From the NCBI GenBank assembly GCA_025354645.1, contig JANXML010000239.1, positions 1 to 41,202 of the forward strand: DNA of 41,202 bases, in the 5' to 3' direction. The notes beneath the pieces are model-generated. The model did not search any database, had not been told where the DNA came from, and was given only the letters and a program-made list of their open reading frames with translations. Positions 1 through 8,606 of the stretch are shown here, piece by piece; positions within the stretch are counted from its first letter, which is position 1, and the number at the start of each line of letters is the position of its first letter. The stretch comes from Arcicella sp. (GTDB lineage: Bacteria > Bacteroidota > Bacteroidia > Cytophagales > Spirosomataceae). The translations under genes and the position numbers were made by a program.

Positions 1-2
1 TA

Positions 3-38
3 AAAAAGGGTTGCAAAATTAATTTTGCAACCCTTTTT
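3..38. terminator. Bidirectional rho-independent-type terminator
   Basis: An uninterrupted 18-bp inverted repeat (3-20 and 21-38) centred at 20/21 has a GGGTTGCAAAA core flanked by an A run on one side and a T run on the other. It can fold as a hairpin with a U tract on either strand. It lies directly after the stop codon of the minus-strand permease at 40, so it probably ends that transcript and one arriving from the left. Confidence 0.8.
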
Positions 39-39
39 C

Positions 40-1227
40 TTAATCAATTTTTTCTCGTTTCCCTCTTCTTCCTTTTCCACTAACAATTGATTTAACGTCC
101 TCAGTTGTTTCGGCTATACTATCCATTAATGAAGGTACAAAACCTTTTGCCATGCGTTTTTTCTCAAACTGTAGCCTATCATGGTCGGGTTCACCCAACA
201 CATAAGCGAATGGTTTAAGTGCTGGGACAGAGTCAAAAACTACTTTTAAAATGGCAATAGTGGGTAATGATAAAGCCATTCCTGCCAATCCCCAAAGGGC
301 AGAACCTAATAATAAAGCCACGATGGCAATTAAACCATTGATGCTTACTTTTGAGCCGACAATTTGAGGTGTAATAAAATTGCCTTCTAAGAATTGTACA
401 AAAATGAACACTCCCGCAACGCCTACTGCATACATGGGGGAATCCTTGGTAATGAGAGCGATAATGATGGGTAAAATTGAGCCAATCAATATACCAATAA
501 ATGGAATTACTAATAATGCAGCTGCTAAAAATCCGAAAAATACAGCGTAATCAATGCCCAAAGCCAATAATCCGATTGTATTGAGTGTTCCAACAATTAA
601 AGTTACTGTTACTAAACCTGTTAAATAACTATGAACAACTTCATAGATTTTTGTGAGCACTGCATCCACTCTTCTTCTACTGATATTATTGAAAAGTTTA
701 TAAAAAAACATTTTGAAAAAATCTCGGTAGTAAAGGAAAAAGAACATATAAATCGGAATCAATGAAAGATTTCCCAGCAAATTTCCCGTTGTTGCGAGTG
801 CCGTAGAAAAAAGCGTTCCTCCCGAACTCAACATTCCTGTTCCATATTTTCTCAACTGAGCAATTTGAGCTTTCCGCTCAACGTGAAAAGTACTTTCTCC
901 CCAACGCTGAATCTGATTAAACCAATTCATAATTTTGGCTTGTAATTGCGGAATCATTTCGCCAAAATTAGAAACTTGAGTGGAAGCCAACCAAATGATT
1001 CCAACTGCAACAGCGGTGAATAAAATCAAAGTTATGGTTACAGCCCAGACACGACCTAAACCTTTGTTCTCTAACCAGTTAGCAACAGGAAAAATTGCCA
1101 TTGAAAGTATAATGGCAATTAGTACTGGAACCAGAATGTCCTGCAGAACAACCAGCCAATATACCAAAATGGTAACTGAAATGAGAGCAAATGCAAACTT
1201 TGCAATAAAAGGAAGTTTATAGTCCAT
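40..1227 (-). CDS. AI-2E family transporter (PerM/YdiK-type permease)
   Basis: This 395-residue inner-membrane protein has the layout of the AI-2E/UPF0118 permease family. A pair of hydrophobic segments lies within residues 10-45, another at about 55-80, then an amphipathic soluble stretch (about 85-145), then a run of hydrophobic segments from about 150 to 335. The loop with PQIVGSKVSINGL near residue 290 is typical of the family. The tail after about 345 is hydrophilic and ends in a basic cluster (GKGRRGKREK). Members move small solutes, and some act as sodium/proton antiporters or export AI-2; the substrate here cannot be read from sequence. It stands alone, with a strong terminator just downstream. 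Confidence 0.88.
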   Translation of the reverse strand: MDYKLPFIAKFAFALISVTILVYWLVVLQDILVPVLIAIILSMAIFPVANWLENKGLGRVWAVTITLILFTAVAVGIIWLASTQVSNFGEMIPQLQAKIMNWFNQIQRWGESTFHVERKAQIAQLRKYGTGMLSSGGTLFSTALATTGNLLGNLSLIPIYMFFFLYYRDFFKMFFYKLFNNISRRRVDAVLTKIYEVVHSYLTGLVTVTLIVGTLNTIGLLALGIDYAVFFGFLAAALLVIPFIGILIGSILPIIIALITKDSPMYAVGVAGVFIFVQFLEGNFITPQIVGSKVSINGLIAIVALLLGSALWGLAGMALSLPTIAILKVVFDSVPALKPFAYVLGEPDHDRLQFEKKRMAKGFVPSLMDSIAETTEDVKSIVSGKGRRGKREKID

Positions 1228-1336
1228 AAAGAGTTAGGGTATGTTTAGATTAGAGAGGTAGCAAATTTCAATAAAATGGTTCCAAAATACCGATAATTTT
1301 TGTTCAAAATAATCATGCCATCGTTACTAAAAATTA

Positions 1337-2452
1337 TCAATTCCAACGACCTAATGGGTGAGAAATTGTACCATTTATTGTTATTAATGAAATCGTTTTA
1401 GAGGCTAAATCTCCAATCAATAACAAATCTGTATCTGACTGATAGCCAAGTTCTTTCGTTTTATTTTTTGCTTTTTCAATTAAAGCTGTTGGCACATTTG
1501 TAGTCAAATTTAAACAGGAACAAGGTTTATCTTTTTTGAATTTATTTAGTTCAATCAACAGTTCTTTTGTGTCGTTAGCTTTGTCTTCTTTCCCCCAATT
1601 AATCATTTTATTCATCCATGAATTATATTGATGACGATAGGGTTCAAATTCGAAAATTAAGTCAGGATATTTTCTTAACATTTCTGCCCCATTTTTGAAT
1701 TGTTGAATATGACCTGGATCCAAAAATCCTACAAAATTTCCTCCCCAAGTCATGCCATATTGTGCTGTGAGGTTATTAAGAGGATTATAATGGGATAAAT
1801 TATTGGATATTTTATTGTTTCTCATCACAGCAAAATCAGCGGCAAAACCAAAATTATGCATCGAAATTGGTGAAGCAGTTTTATTCGTACTTAAATATCT
1901 TTGTTGATTTGCCATTGATCGTAAATCAGAAATAATTCTGACTGAACCATTCAAATCTTTCATTACTTGATGAATTGAATCACGTTTTGAGAGAAAATTC
2001 GTTCGTTCATCATACAACAATTTCTCCCAACGATTGTATAAATATCGTGGTTGAGATGCTAATGCCCAAAGGTATTCTTGCTCTTGCCAAGACAATGAAA
2101 TTGCTTCATTAGGCAACTGAATATTCGGAAAAATCAACGCTTGTGGGCGTTCTTGATTTTGTGCTGTTACTCCTCCTATTTTCAAGTTTCCTTGTGAGTC
2201 GGAAATGACTACGAAAACCTTTTGTGGCAAAAGGTTTTGTTTTAGTAAAGTATCTTTCAAATAAAAACTTTGTGCAACCTCAATGACACTTAAATTACTG
2301 ATTTTCAGCGTAGTATCGCAAGAATAGTCTTGCCAATTAGACTCTTTACTTAATAATTTACCAGTCTTTTCAATAAAACTGCAAGCAAAAAGCGTGAGGC
2401 AAGTAAAGGTTATTTTAGCAAAATGTTTCAATAGTAAATTTGTTAAAAACAT
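1337..2452 (-). CDS. Exported M15-type peptidase (D-Ala-D-Ala / L-Ala-D-Glu family)
   Basis: The 371-residue product starts with a hydrophobic export signal (residues about 3-24) ending in LFAC, a weak lipobox. The central region carries the M15 zinc signature: SMHNFGFAAD at 197-206 (ligands H199 and D206), then WGGNF and DPGHIQ around 236-250 (ligand H248). The spacing resembles M15C endolysin-like peptidases that cut peptidoglycan stem peptides. The N-terminal 100 residues and the Lys/Cys-containing C-terminal 90 residues are not recognised. A role in cell-wall trimming is inferred from the motif. The gene is flanked by same-strand genes but separated by over 100 bases on both sides, so it is probably transcribed alone. 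Confidence 0.75.
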   Translation of the reverse strand: MFLTNLLLKHFAKITFTCLTLFACSFIEKTGKLLSKESNWQDYSCDTTLKISNLSVIEVAQSFYLKDTLLKQNLLPQKVFVVISDSQGNLKIGGVTAQNQERPQALIFPNIQLPNEAISLSWQEQEYLWALASQPRYLYNRWEKLLYDERTNFLSKRDSIHQVMKDLNGSVRIISDLRSMANQQRYLSTNKTASPISMHNFGFAADFAVMRNNKISNNLSHYNPLNNLTAQYGMTWGGNFVGFLDPGHIQQFKNGAEMLRKYPDLIFEFEPYRHQYNSWMNKMINWGKEDKANDTKELLIELNKFKKDKPCSCLNLTTNVPTALIEKAKNKTKELGYQSDTDLLLIGDLASKTISLITINGTISHPLGRWN

Positions 2453-2700
2453 TGATTTTTAGGGGTTAGTCGTGTTGGGTGTTAGCATTTAAAATTCTAA
2501 AAATAAATGATTAAAATATCACATTCATAAAATCTAAAATAACAAAAATTATTGAAATTTAAGACATGGTAATGAAAATAGATTTTTCTATGTTGGGATT
2601 ACTCAAAGTATTGCAGAAAAAAAGGAGAATCATAGCGTTTCAAAAGCAATTTTCTGTCTAACTCGATGTCATATAGTTTTGAAAATATAACCTCTAAAAA

Positions 2701-3564
2701 TCACTTGAACTTCTCTCGCTGTGCCAAATATAGCCCCACAATAACGAGCGATGTTCCAATATATGTATATAAAGTTATGGGTTCTTGGAGTAAAAATGAA
2801 GCATAAATAAATCCAAAAATTGGGCATAAAAACAGCCAAAGAGATGCTTTTATGGGGTCTTTTTTGAGTAAATATAGCCATAATTGAACGGCACCGATTG
2901 AGACTGGAATTACTAACCAAAAAATAGAACCCCAGAATCTTAAATCATACGTATTATTTGTCCAATCGGTGAAAAATAAGGTCATTGGTACTAATAATAT
3001 TCCACCTAAAAGCACTTGCCAACCGTTAATTACTAATAAAGGTAAATCCCATTTTTGTCCAGCATAATAAACCGTTCCAACTGAGTACGAAATCATGGAG
3101 ATGGATAGCATAATTAGTCCTTCTACGTCGGCAAAACTATTTTTCAATAATGGATAAGTGGCAATGCCAACGCCAGTAATCCCTAAAATTAGACCTAAAA
3201 TTTCTGTTTTTTTTACGGAACGACCTAACCAAAAAGCGGATAAAATACTGATTATCAAAGGATTAGTTGCCGAAGCAAGACTTCCAATACCAGCCGAAAC
3301 ATGTTTGATGGCAATGACAAAAAAACCTAAATAAATGGTAACGTTCAAGACTCCATAAATTACTAATTGTTTCCATTCAACTCCTTTTGGTAAACGATTT
3401 TTTTGAAATAAATAGGAATATCCTAACATCAAAAACCCAGCAATAAAGAAACGAAAATTACCAATTACCAAAGGTTGAGCCGATTGAATTCCAATTTTTG
3501 TTGCCGAGGAAGCTGATGCCCAAAGCATAGCGAAAAGTATTCCAGTAAGTAGATTTTTTATCAT
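2701..3564 (-). CDS. EamA/DMT-family transporter
   Basis: This 287-residue protein consists almost wholly of hydrophobic helices, consistent with the ten-helix, two-repeat EamA (RhaT/YdcZ-like drug/metabolite transporter) fold. The first repeat opens with LLTGILFAMLWASASSATK, and the conserved proline-containing segment ASLWLFLCPIFGFIYA lies in the second. The start codon overlaps the stop of the upstream nagB-like gene in an ATGA arrangement, so the two are translationally coupled and probably work together, perhaps in amino-sugar or metabolite exchange. The substrate is not predictable. The ORF of 83 codons in another frame over its 3' end is a shadow. Confidence 0.85.
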   Translation of the reverse strand: MIKNLLTGILFAMLWASASSATKIGIQSAQPLVIGNFRFFIAGFLMLGYSYLFQKNRLPKGVEWKQLVIYGVLNVTIYLGFFVIAIKHVSAGIGSLASATNPLIISILSAFWLGRSVKKTEILGLILGITGVGIATYPLLKNSFADVEGLIMLSISMISYSVGTVYYAGQKWDLPLLVINGWQVLLGGILLVPMTLFFTDWTNNTYDLRFWGSIFWLVIPVSIGAVQLWLYLLKKDPIKASLWLFLCPIFGFIYASFLLQEPITLYTYIGTSLVIVGLYLAQREKFK

Positions 3565-4274
3565 AATTTTTGAGCGGCTTCAAGATCTAACATCACTATG
3601 CTGTGTTCTAATTTTTGAAAAATGCTGGCTGGAAAACTTTCTGTAATTTTTTCTGTTAAAGCTACATTTATAACAGCAACTTTACGTAATCCATTAGCCA
3701 TTAAAATGGGTAATTTCGCTTCTTGTAAATGAGCTAAACCCAGCGTTATTCCTTGCGTTAAAACAGTGTCTTTCGTAAAATATTTTTGCCCAACAGATTT
3801 TGTAATTTCCTCTAAATCAGATACATGGGCGTAAATACCAAAAGGCGTATTGGGTTCATTCAAGGCAATGTGTCCGTTCATGCCAACGCCCACGAGCATA
3901 ACATCTAAGCCACCTTTTGAAGCAATAAATTCGTTGATTTCTTGACATTCTAATGCTAAATTTTGGGCTTTTGCATCGAAATATTTAATGCGTTCAGCGG
4001 GAATATTTAACGGAATAAGAAGATTTTGATAAATGCCATATTTACAAGAACCTTCATCGTTTTCATTCATTCCCACCCATTCATCAAGCCCAACGAAAGT
4101 ACATTTTTCAAACAATTTTTGGTCTGATTTAGCTAAGAACTGACATACACCCAAAGGGGTATCGCCTGATGCAATGCAAATTATAGCCTCTGGTTTTTGT
4201 TTTAAAACATCAATAATCAAATTAGCGGTTGCCTCGGAAAGCGTTTTGTAATCTGGAAAAGTATTTATTGTCAT
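3561..4274 (-). CDS. nagB: Glucosamine-6-phosphate deaminase-like protein (NagB family)
   Basis: The 238-residue product has the NagB/6-phosphogluconolactonase fold: a phosphate loop ASGDTPLG near residue 37, the catalytic LDEW near 62, and GVGMNGHIALNEP near 125. The N before GH replaces the Asp of E. coli NagB, but Asn is common in Gram-positive NagB proteins, so it is not a defect. The enzyme would convert glucosamine-6-phosphate to fructose-6-phosphate and ammonia in the cytoplasm; a galactosamine-6-phosphate deaminase cannot be excluded. I chose the internal ATG at 4274 because the 12 upstream codons overlap the terminator region and lack homology to the family. It overlaps the EamA transporter by 4 bases. 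Confidence 0.8.
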   Translation of the reverse strand: MTINTFPDYKTLSEATANLIIDVLKQKPEAIICIASGDTPLGVCQFLAKSDQKLFEKCTFVGLDEWVGMNENDEGSCKYGIYQNLLIPLNIPAERIKYFDAKAQNLALECQEINEFIASKGGLDVMLVGVGMNGHIALNEPNTPFGIYAHVSDLEEITKSVGQKYFTKDTVLTQGITLGLAHLQEAKLPILMANGLRKVAVINVALTEKITESFPASIFQKLEHSIVMLDLEAAQKL

Positions 4275-4295
4275 AATTGTATTTCTGGATTTGAC

Positions 4296-4325
4296 ATAAA
4301 AAAACCACAAGCCTAAACTCGTGGT
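4296..4325 (-). terminator. Terminator downstream of def
   Basis: Read on the minus strand, ACCACGAG pairs with CTTGTGGT (one G-T pair) around a 6-base loop and is followed by seven T. It separates def from the nagB-EamA pair, which implies a separate promoter for the latter. Confidence 0.8.
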
Positions 4326-4354
4326 ACAATATTAGGAATCAAAAATATCATTTA

Positions 4355-4933
4355 CTACAACTTAGGAAATTTCATTTTATAATCTACATCAACTCTTCCC
4401 TTCGTAATTTTTGCCAATTTATTTTTCAACATTCGCTTTTTCACGGGGTTCAAATGGTCGGTAAAAAGGATTCCATCCACGTGATCATACTCGTGCTGAA
4501 TAATGCGAGCAGCGAGACCTTCGTATTCTTCGGTATGTTCTTTCCAGTCTTCATCAAAATACCTAATCGTCACATACTCAGGACGATACACATCCTCACG
4601 CACATCAGGAATTGATAAACAGCCTTCTTCAAAACCCCAATCGTCGCCGTCTTCTTCCAAGATTTCAGCGTTGATAAACACCTTTTTGAAGTCGATTAAC
4701 GAAGGGTCAATCTCTCGTTCTTTCATGTCTTCGCCTTCATTAAAGGGACGACCGTCAACGACAAACATCCTTACATTTAGTCCAATTTGAGGGGCTGCCA
4801 AACCTACGCCTTTGGCATTATACATAGTCTCGAACATATCTTCCGAGAGCTTTTTTACGTCAAAAGATTTTTCAATATCAATGGTAACTTTTCTTAACAC
4901 GGGATCTCCGTAGGCAACTATTGGGTAAATCAT
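4355..4933 (-). CDS. def: Peptide deformylase
   Basis: This is a 192-residue peptide deformylase, which removes the N-formyl group from nascent proteins in the cytoplasm. All three family motifs are present: GVGLAAPQIG (residues 42-51), EGCLSIP (C105) and QHEYDH (H147, E148, H151), giving the Cys/His/His metal site and catalytic Glu. An acidic insertion between motifs 1 and 2 (about 60-80, rich in E and D) is longer than in E. coli Def and is common in Bacteroidota. A terminator follows the gene. The upstream neighbour, kdsA, is on the same strand about 100 bases away. Confidence 0.95.
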   Translation of the reverse strand: MIYPIVAYGDPVLRKVTIDIEKSFDVKKLSEDMFETMYNAKGVGLAAPQIGLNVRMFVVDGRPFNEGEDMKEREIDPSLIDFKKVFINAEILEEDGDDWGFEEGCLSIPDVREDVYRPEYVTIRYFDEDWKEHTEEYEGLAARIIQHEYDHVDGILFTDHLNPVKKRMLKNKLAKITKGRVDVDYKMKFPKL

Positions 4934-5039
4934 TCTAATTTGAAAATATATTAATTTGAAAATTGCTGGTTTCGAGGTGCAAAGTTAAGAAAAAGATTGA
5001 ATAGGGCTTTTCAAATTACCAAATACCTCAATTTCTAAA

Positions 5040-5849
5040 CTAAACAATTGATTGACGAACTCTCACCAATTTCTCTAAAAGACTCTCCAATTGATCAAGG
5101 GGTAACATATTTGCTCCGTCCGACTTGGCGATGGCGGGGTTTGGATGGGTTTCAATAAACAAACCTTCTGCCCCAACAACAATAGCAGCTTTGGCAATCG
5201 TTTCAATCATTTTTGGATTTCCGCCCGTCACGCCCGAACCCTGATTGGGGCGTTGCAACGAATGCGTACAGTCCATGACCACGGGAACGCCATGAGCTTG
5301 CATTTCTGGAATGTTTCTGTAATCAACTACTAAATCTCCGTAGCCAAACGAGTTTCCTCGATCCGTTAAAAATACTTGGGCGTTTGGGTTTTCGTGAAGG
5401 ACTTTTTCTACGGCAAATTTCATCGAAATGCCCGCCATAAATTGCCCTTTTTTGATATTTACCGCTTTACCAGTTTGAGCTGCTGCCGCCAATAAATCCG
5501 TCTGACGACACAGAAAAGCAGGAATTTGTAAGACATCCACATATTTTGCTGCCATTGCTGCCTCCGCTGATTCGTGAATATCCGTGACGGTTGGGAGGTC
5601 GTAATAATTACCAACTTCCTGCAAAATCTCCAAAGCTGTAATGTCGCCGATGCCCGTAAAGGAATCCAATTTAGTACGATTTGCCTTGCGATATGAGCCT
5701 TTGAAAATGAAAGGAATCCCGAATTGATCCGTGATATTTTTGATTTTTTCAGCAATTTCAAAAGCCAAATCACGGCTTTCAATCGCACAACTTCCTGCCA
5801 TGAGGAAGAAATTATTTTTGTCTGTGTTTTTTAGTTTTGGGATGTTCAT
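5040..5849 (-). CDS. kdsA: 3-deoxy-8-phosphooctulonate synthase (KDO-8-P synthase)
   Basis: The 269-residue enzyme condenses phosphoenolpyruvate with arabinose-5-phosphate to make KDO-8-phosphate for lipopolysaccharide inner core. Family motifs are visible: GSCAIES near residue 19, FKGSYRKANRT near 49, TDIHES near 90, KKGQFMAG near 133, and MDCTHSLQRPNQGSG near 190, followed by GLFIETHPNPA. Length matches the family. It confirms a Gram-negative, LPS-bearing cell. The region just upstream contains a long inverted repeat, which sets it apart from murB. Confidence 0.95.
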   Translation of the reverse strand: MNIPKLKNTDKNNFFLMAGSCAIESRDLAFEIAEKIKNITDQFGIPFIFKGSYRKANRTKLDSFTGIGDITALEILQEVGNYYDLPTVTDIHESAEAAMAAKYVDVLQIPAFLCRQTDLLAAAAQTGKAVNIKKGQFMAGISMKFAVEKVLHENPNAQVFLTDRGNSFGYGDLVVDYRNIPEMQAHGVPVVMDCTHSLQRPNQGSGVTGGNPKMIETIAKAAIVVGAEGLFIETHPNPAIAKSDGANMLPLDQLESLLEKLVRVRQSIV

Positions 5850-5858
5850 TGGTTGTTA

Positions 5859-6016
5859 GCACGCCGATGACGCAGATGCTTCGCACCGCAGATTTTCGCA
5901 GATTTATATTTGACAATTAAATGACTTTCAAAATCAATAATTTTTATCCAATTTTTGTAACTGATAAAAAAATCTGCGTAAATCTGCGTTGCGAAGCATC
6001 TGCGTCATCAGCGTGC
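5859..6016. repeat. 47-bp imperfect inverted repeat between kdsA and murB
   Basis: Arms at 5859-5905 and 5970-6016 pair over 47 bases with about three mismatches around a 64-base AT-rich spacer. The arms contain the repeated words CGCAGAT and GATGCTTCGCA. The spacer is non-coding in both directions. The element fills the gap between two same-strand genes and could form a long stem in mRNA, end the murB transcript or protect its 3' end. It resembles a dispersed intergenic palindrome rather than a simple terminator, because no T run follows. Confidence 0.85.
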
Positions 6017-6023
6017 CATAAGT

Positions 6024-7040
6024 TTATATAAAATTCACCTCCACACTTAAAGAAATACTAAATTTCTCCAAAACGGAAGCCTGTATTTTTTGTGATAACG
6101 CCTTGATTTGTTCGCCCGTTCCACCGCCGTAGTTTACTAAAACTAAGGCTTGACGAGCGTGAACGCCTATTTGTCCGTCTCTAAATCCTTTCCAACCTGC
6201 TTGTTCGATGAGCCAACCTGCGGGGACTTTTACGGTAGTTTCGTTGATGAGATAATTTGGAATATTCTCAAATTTTACTTTCAACTCATCATATTGAGTT
6301 TTCGGAATCTCTGGATTTTTGAAGAAACTGCCTGAATTGCCAATTTCGGCTGGGTCGGGGAGTTTGCTTTTTCTGATACTAATGACGGCATCACTGACGG
6401 CTTTTATTGATAAATCGGTAACGTTCATTTCTGCTAACGTTTTCTGAATATCTCCGTAAGAAACTTTATAATTAGGTACTTTATTCAATTTAAAAGTGAC
6501 CGAAGTAATCACATATTTTCCCTTGAATTGATGCTTAAAAACGCTTTCTCGATACCCAAAATGACAATCATTAAGTTTAAAAGTTTCGATTTCAAGAGTT
6601 TCAAGATTAAGAGCCTGTAATTCTTCAAAAATATCTTTTATTTCAACGCCATACGCTCCAATATTTTGCATGGGTGCTGCTCCAACTGTTCCAGGAATGA
6701 GTGAAAGATTTTCCATACCAGCGTATTGCTTTTCAACACAATACATCGCTAAATCATGCCAAACCTCGCCCGCTCCTGCTTGTATATACACATGAGAATC
6801 GCCTTCCGAAATCTTTTTAATGCCTTTCAAATTAATTTTTATGACTAATCCATCAAAATTTTTTGTGAGTAGAATATTACTTCCTCCACCTAAGAATAAT
6901 TTATCAACCGACTGGTAATCAGAATTTTGAAGAACCGATTTGAGTTCTTCGACAGATTGAATTTCTACGAAAAAACGAGCCGTAGCTTCTAATCCGAAAG
7001 TATTGTATGGTTTTAGTGAAACGTTTTGTTGTATTTGCAT
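6024..7040 (-). CDS. murB: UDP-N-acetylenolpyruvoylglucosamine reductase (MurB)
   Basis: The product reduces UDP-GlcNAc-enolpyruvate to UDP-MurNAc with NADPH and FAD, a committed step in peptidoglycan synthesis. Seen in the sequence: YNTFGLEA at the N-terminus, the FAD-binding LGGGSNIL near residue 50, IPGTVGAAPMQNIGAYG near 112, YRESVFK near 160, and GSFFKNPEIP near 225. The overall type matches the E. coli-like class I MurB of about 340 residues. The start at 7040 (MQIQQNVSLKPYNTF) gives 338 residues and the expected N-terminus; the open frame upstream to 7091 is non-homologous. The gene diverges from the SPOR lipoprotein. Confidence 0.95.
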   Translation of the reverse strand: MQIQQNVSLKPYNTFGLEATARFFVEIQSVEELKSVLQNSDYQSVDKLFLGGGSNILLTKNFDGLVIKINLKGIKKISEGDSHVYIQAGAGEVWHDLAMYCVEKQYAGMENLSLIPGTVGAAPMQNIGAYGVEIKDIFEELQALNLETLEIETFKLNDCHFGYRESVFKHQFKGKYVITSVTFKLNKVPNYKVSYGDIQKTLAEMNVTDLSIKAVSDAVISIRKSKLPDPAEIGNSGSFFKNPEIPKTQYDELKVKFENIPNYLINETTVKVPAGWLIEQAGWKGFRDGQIGVHARQALVLVNYGGGTGEQIKALSQKIQASVLEKFSISLSVEVNFI

Positions 7041-7108
7041 TTGTAATAAATAAAGCCTCAACAAAGTTACAATTAGCAAAGGGTATTTCAAGTATTTAAC
7101 AAAAATTG

Positions 7109-7116
7109 TATCTTTG
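7109..7116 (+). promoter_or_regulatory. Candidate -7 box for the SPOR lipoprotein gene
   Basis: TATCTTTG fits the Bacteroidota -7 consensus TAnnTTTG. A clear TTTG at -33 is not seen (only TTT near 7086), so this is a weak call. It would give a leader of roughly 95 bases. Confidence 0.3.
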
Positions 7117-7217
7117 GAAAAGTATCAGTGTAACCACATAGAAATCATAGGCTACATAGAAAAAATAGTTAAATCATTAATTTTTGAATGTTTGAAAAAT
7201 AAACACTACTGAATATT

Positions 7218-7823
7218 ATGCAAAAATATAATCCTTTTGTTTTGATGATTTTAGGGCTTTTTGCCAGTGCTTGTGCCACCACGACCGTTATAAAAGGTGG
7301 TGGAAATGGCTCGGGTACAACAACTACTTCGGGTGGTTCGACGACTACGCAATCTCCTTCAAAAAAGAATGAAAAGGTGTATGAAGAGGACTTGTCAATC
7401 TATCGCCCGAAGTTTAAATCTGCAAATGAGTCAAGCCCGCAACCTTCTGATTCACAGCCAGTTCAGGCATCTAAATTATCAATTTCAGATTCTCCATTGC
7501 ATGTCAATAAGAAACTTGATGCAATTCTTGATACGATTGCCATGCGGAATAAAGCGGTGAAATTCACTAATGGATTTCGTATTCAAATTTACGTGGGAAA
7601 CGACCGTAAAGCAGCTGATGATGCCAAGATTTATACGTATCAAAAATATCCAGAAATATTTCCTTATTTGAGTTATCAGCAACCCATTTATAAGGTAAAA
7701 ATTGGTGATTTTCTCAACCGAATGGATGCTGAAAGGTATTATTCGGATATTAAAGATTTGTATCCTTCCGCCATGATTCTGCCTGATAAAGTGGAGATTA
7801 AGAAGGGGATTATGGTGAAGTAA
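7218..7823 (+). CDS. Lipoprotein with C-terminal SPOR domain
   Basis: The 201-residue product has a lipoprotein signal (MQKYNPFVLMILGLFASAC, lipobox ASAC, acylated Cys at 19), then a low-complexity Gly/Ser/Thr linker (about 22-50), a Ser/Pro/Gln-rich middle, and a C-terminal region from about 118 to 195 with the look of a SPOR fold (FRIQIYVGNDRKAADDAK... YKVKIGDFLNRMDAERYY). SPOR domains bind denuded peptidoglycan at division sites, so an outer-membrane or periplasmic protein tethered to cell wall is likely. This fits its position beside murB. It is read away from murB and is followed by an independent promoter. Confidence 0.8.
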   Translation: MQKYNPFVLMILGLFASACATTTVIKGGGNGSGTTTTSGGSTTTQSPSKKNEKVYEEDLSIYRPKFKSANESSPQPSDSQPVQASKLSISDSPLHVNKKLDAILDTIAMRNKAVKFTNGFRIQIYVGNDRKAADDAKIYTYQKYPEIFPYLSYQQPIYKVKIGDFLNRMDAERYYSDIKDLYPSAMILPDKVEIKKGIMVK

Positions 7824-7831
7824 AAATTAAT

Positions 7832-7862
7832 TTGTAATGAAAAACTAAACGTTTATTTTTGA
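7832..7862 (+). promoter_or_regulatory. Bacteroidota-type promoter for the zeta-toxin operon
   Basis: TTTG (7832-7835), a 19-base spacer and TATTTTTG (7855-7862) match the TTTG-N19-TAnnTTTG consensus of the Bacteroidota primary sigma factor. The first start codon, at 7881, lies 18 bases after the box, so the leader would be very short. This is the clearest promoter in the window. Confidence 0.65.
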
Positions 7863-7880
7863 ACTAAAAAAGACATAAAC

Positions 7881-8255
7881 ATGGCAACGCTCACACATCC
7901 AGAGGTTGAAACAAACCAAAGAAAATCAATGGAATCATGGCAAATTGAAAGTCAATTGGCTGAAATTGGGGTGCCTTATATTGAGGTTTCTTGGACGGAT
8001 AGTTTTCTAATTTCTGAAAATTTACAGAATTATTTTGCGGAAATATTGGTAGGATATTCTTTGTTGGAATCGCAAGAAGAAAGCAAGGAAAAACCAAATT
8101 TAAAGAAGCTAAAATCCTGGCAAAATAGTAGTTTAGATATGATTCACGAACGTAGAAAATATCATCAATATAATTTTATGGAGACTCAGCAATTGTTGCT
8201 TTGGTTAATGAAAGAAAGTAAAAAAGTACAACAACTGCGAAATCATGAATTATAA
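7881..8255 (+). CDS. Small protein upstream of zeta toxin (putative antitoxin)
   Basis: The 124-residue product is not assigned to a named family. It has no signal peptide or membrane segment, is rich in charged residues, and is predicted to be mostly helical, with a segment ESWQIESQLAEIGVPYIEVSW near residue 18 and a Trp-rich C-terminus (LLLWLMKESKKVQQLR). It overlaps the following zeta-like gene by 11 bases and has its own promoter. That arrangement is typical of antitoxin-toxin pairs, so an antitoxin role is inferred from context. If so, it is now an antitoxin without a working toxin. Confidence 0.5.
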   Translation: MATLTHPEVETNQRKSMESWQIESQLAEIGVPYIEVSWTDSFLISENLQNYFAEILVGYSLLESQEESKEKPNLKKLKSWQNSSLDMIHERRKYHQYNFMETQQLLLWLMKESKKVQQLRNHEL

Positions 8256-8591
8256 TATTGAATTACCTAACTCACTCAACGAAAGAATTTTTGATAAAAT
8301 AAAAAGTAAATATCTTTTGGATATACGCTCGTCTGTAAATCCACAGGGTATAATTTTAGGTGGGCAGCCTGGTTCTGGAAAGTCTTTTCTGCAAAAAGAA
8401 ATAGCCAAAGAATTTACCGAGGATTTTATTTTTATCAGCACCGACGACCTCCGTTTATACCACCCCGCCTATCTTGAACTTCAACAAAACACTGAAACCA
8501 TACAAAATGCTACCAATTTGTAAATCCTTACGCCTCAGCTTGGACGGAGAGATTGATAAAATATTGTATTGAAAATAGATATAATCTTTAA
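8245..8591 (+). pseudogene. Zeta-toxin family kinase, frameshifted and truncated
   Basis: The reading frame from 8245 encodes the N-terminus of a zeta-toxin/AAA kinase: Walker A GGQPGSGKS at residues 39-47, then STDDLRLYHPAY near 73, the usual substrate-side motif. It stops at 8521-8523 after 92 codons. In another frame, from 8523, the sequence continues NPYASAWTERLIKYCIENRYNL, which is what zeta toxins carry next (NPDASxWTxKLI, NRYN). One lost base near 8520 would restore the join. The continuation stops at 8589-8591, where the family would proceed into the rest of the kinase domain (usual length about 190-280 residues). The gene therefore has a frameshift and a 3' deletion and should be inactive as a UDP-sugar kinase toxin. 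Confidence 0.75.
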
Positions 8592-8606
8592 ATAACCACT
8601 ATATAA

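Noticed and set aside
980-1222. An 80-codon plus-strand frame inside the AI-2E permease
   Set aside because: It runs antisense to a clear membrane protein and has no features of its own.
3900-3960. Asn for Asp in the GVGMNGH motif as a dead NagB
   Set aside because: Asn at this place is usual in NagB enzymes of other phyla such as Firmicutes, so it does not indicate loss of activity.
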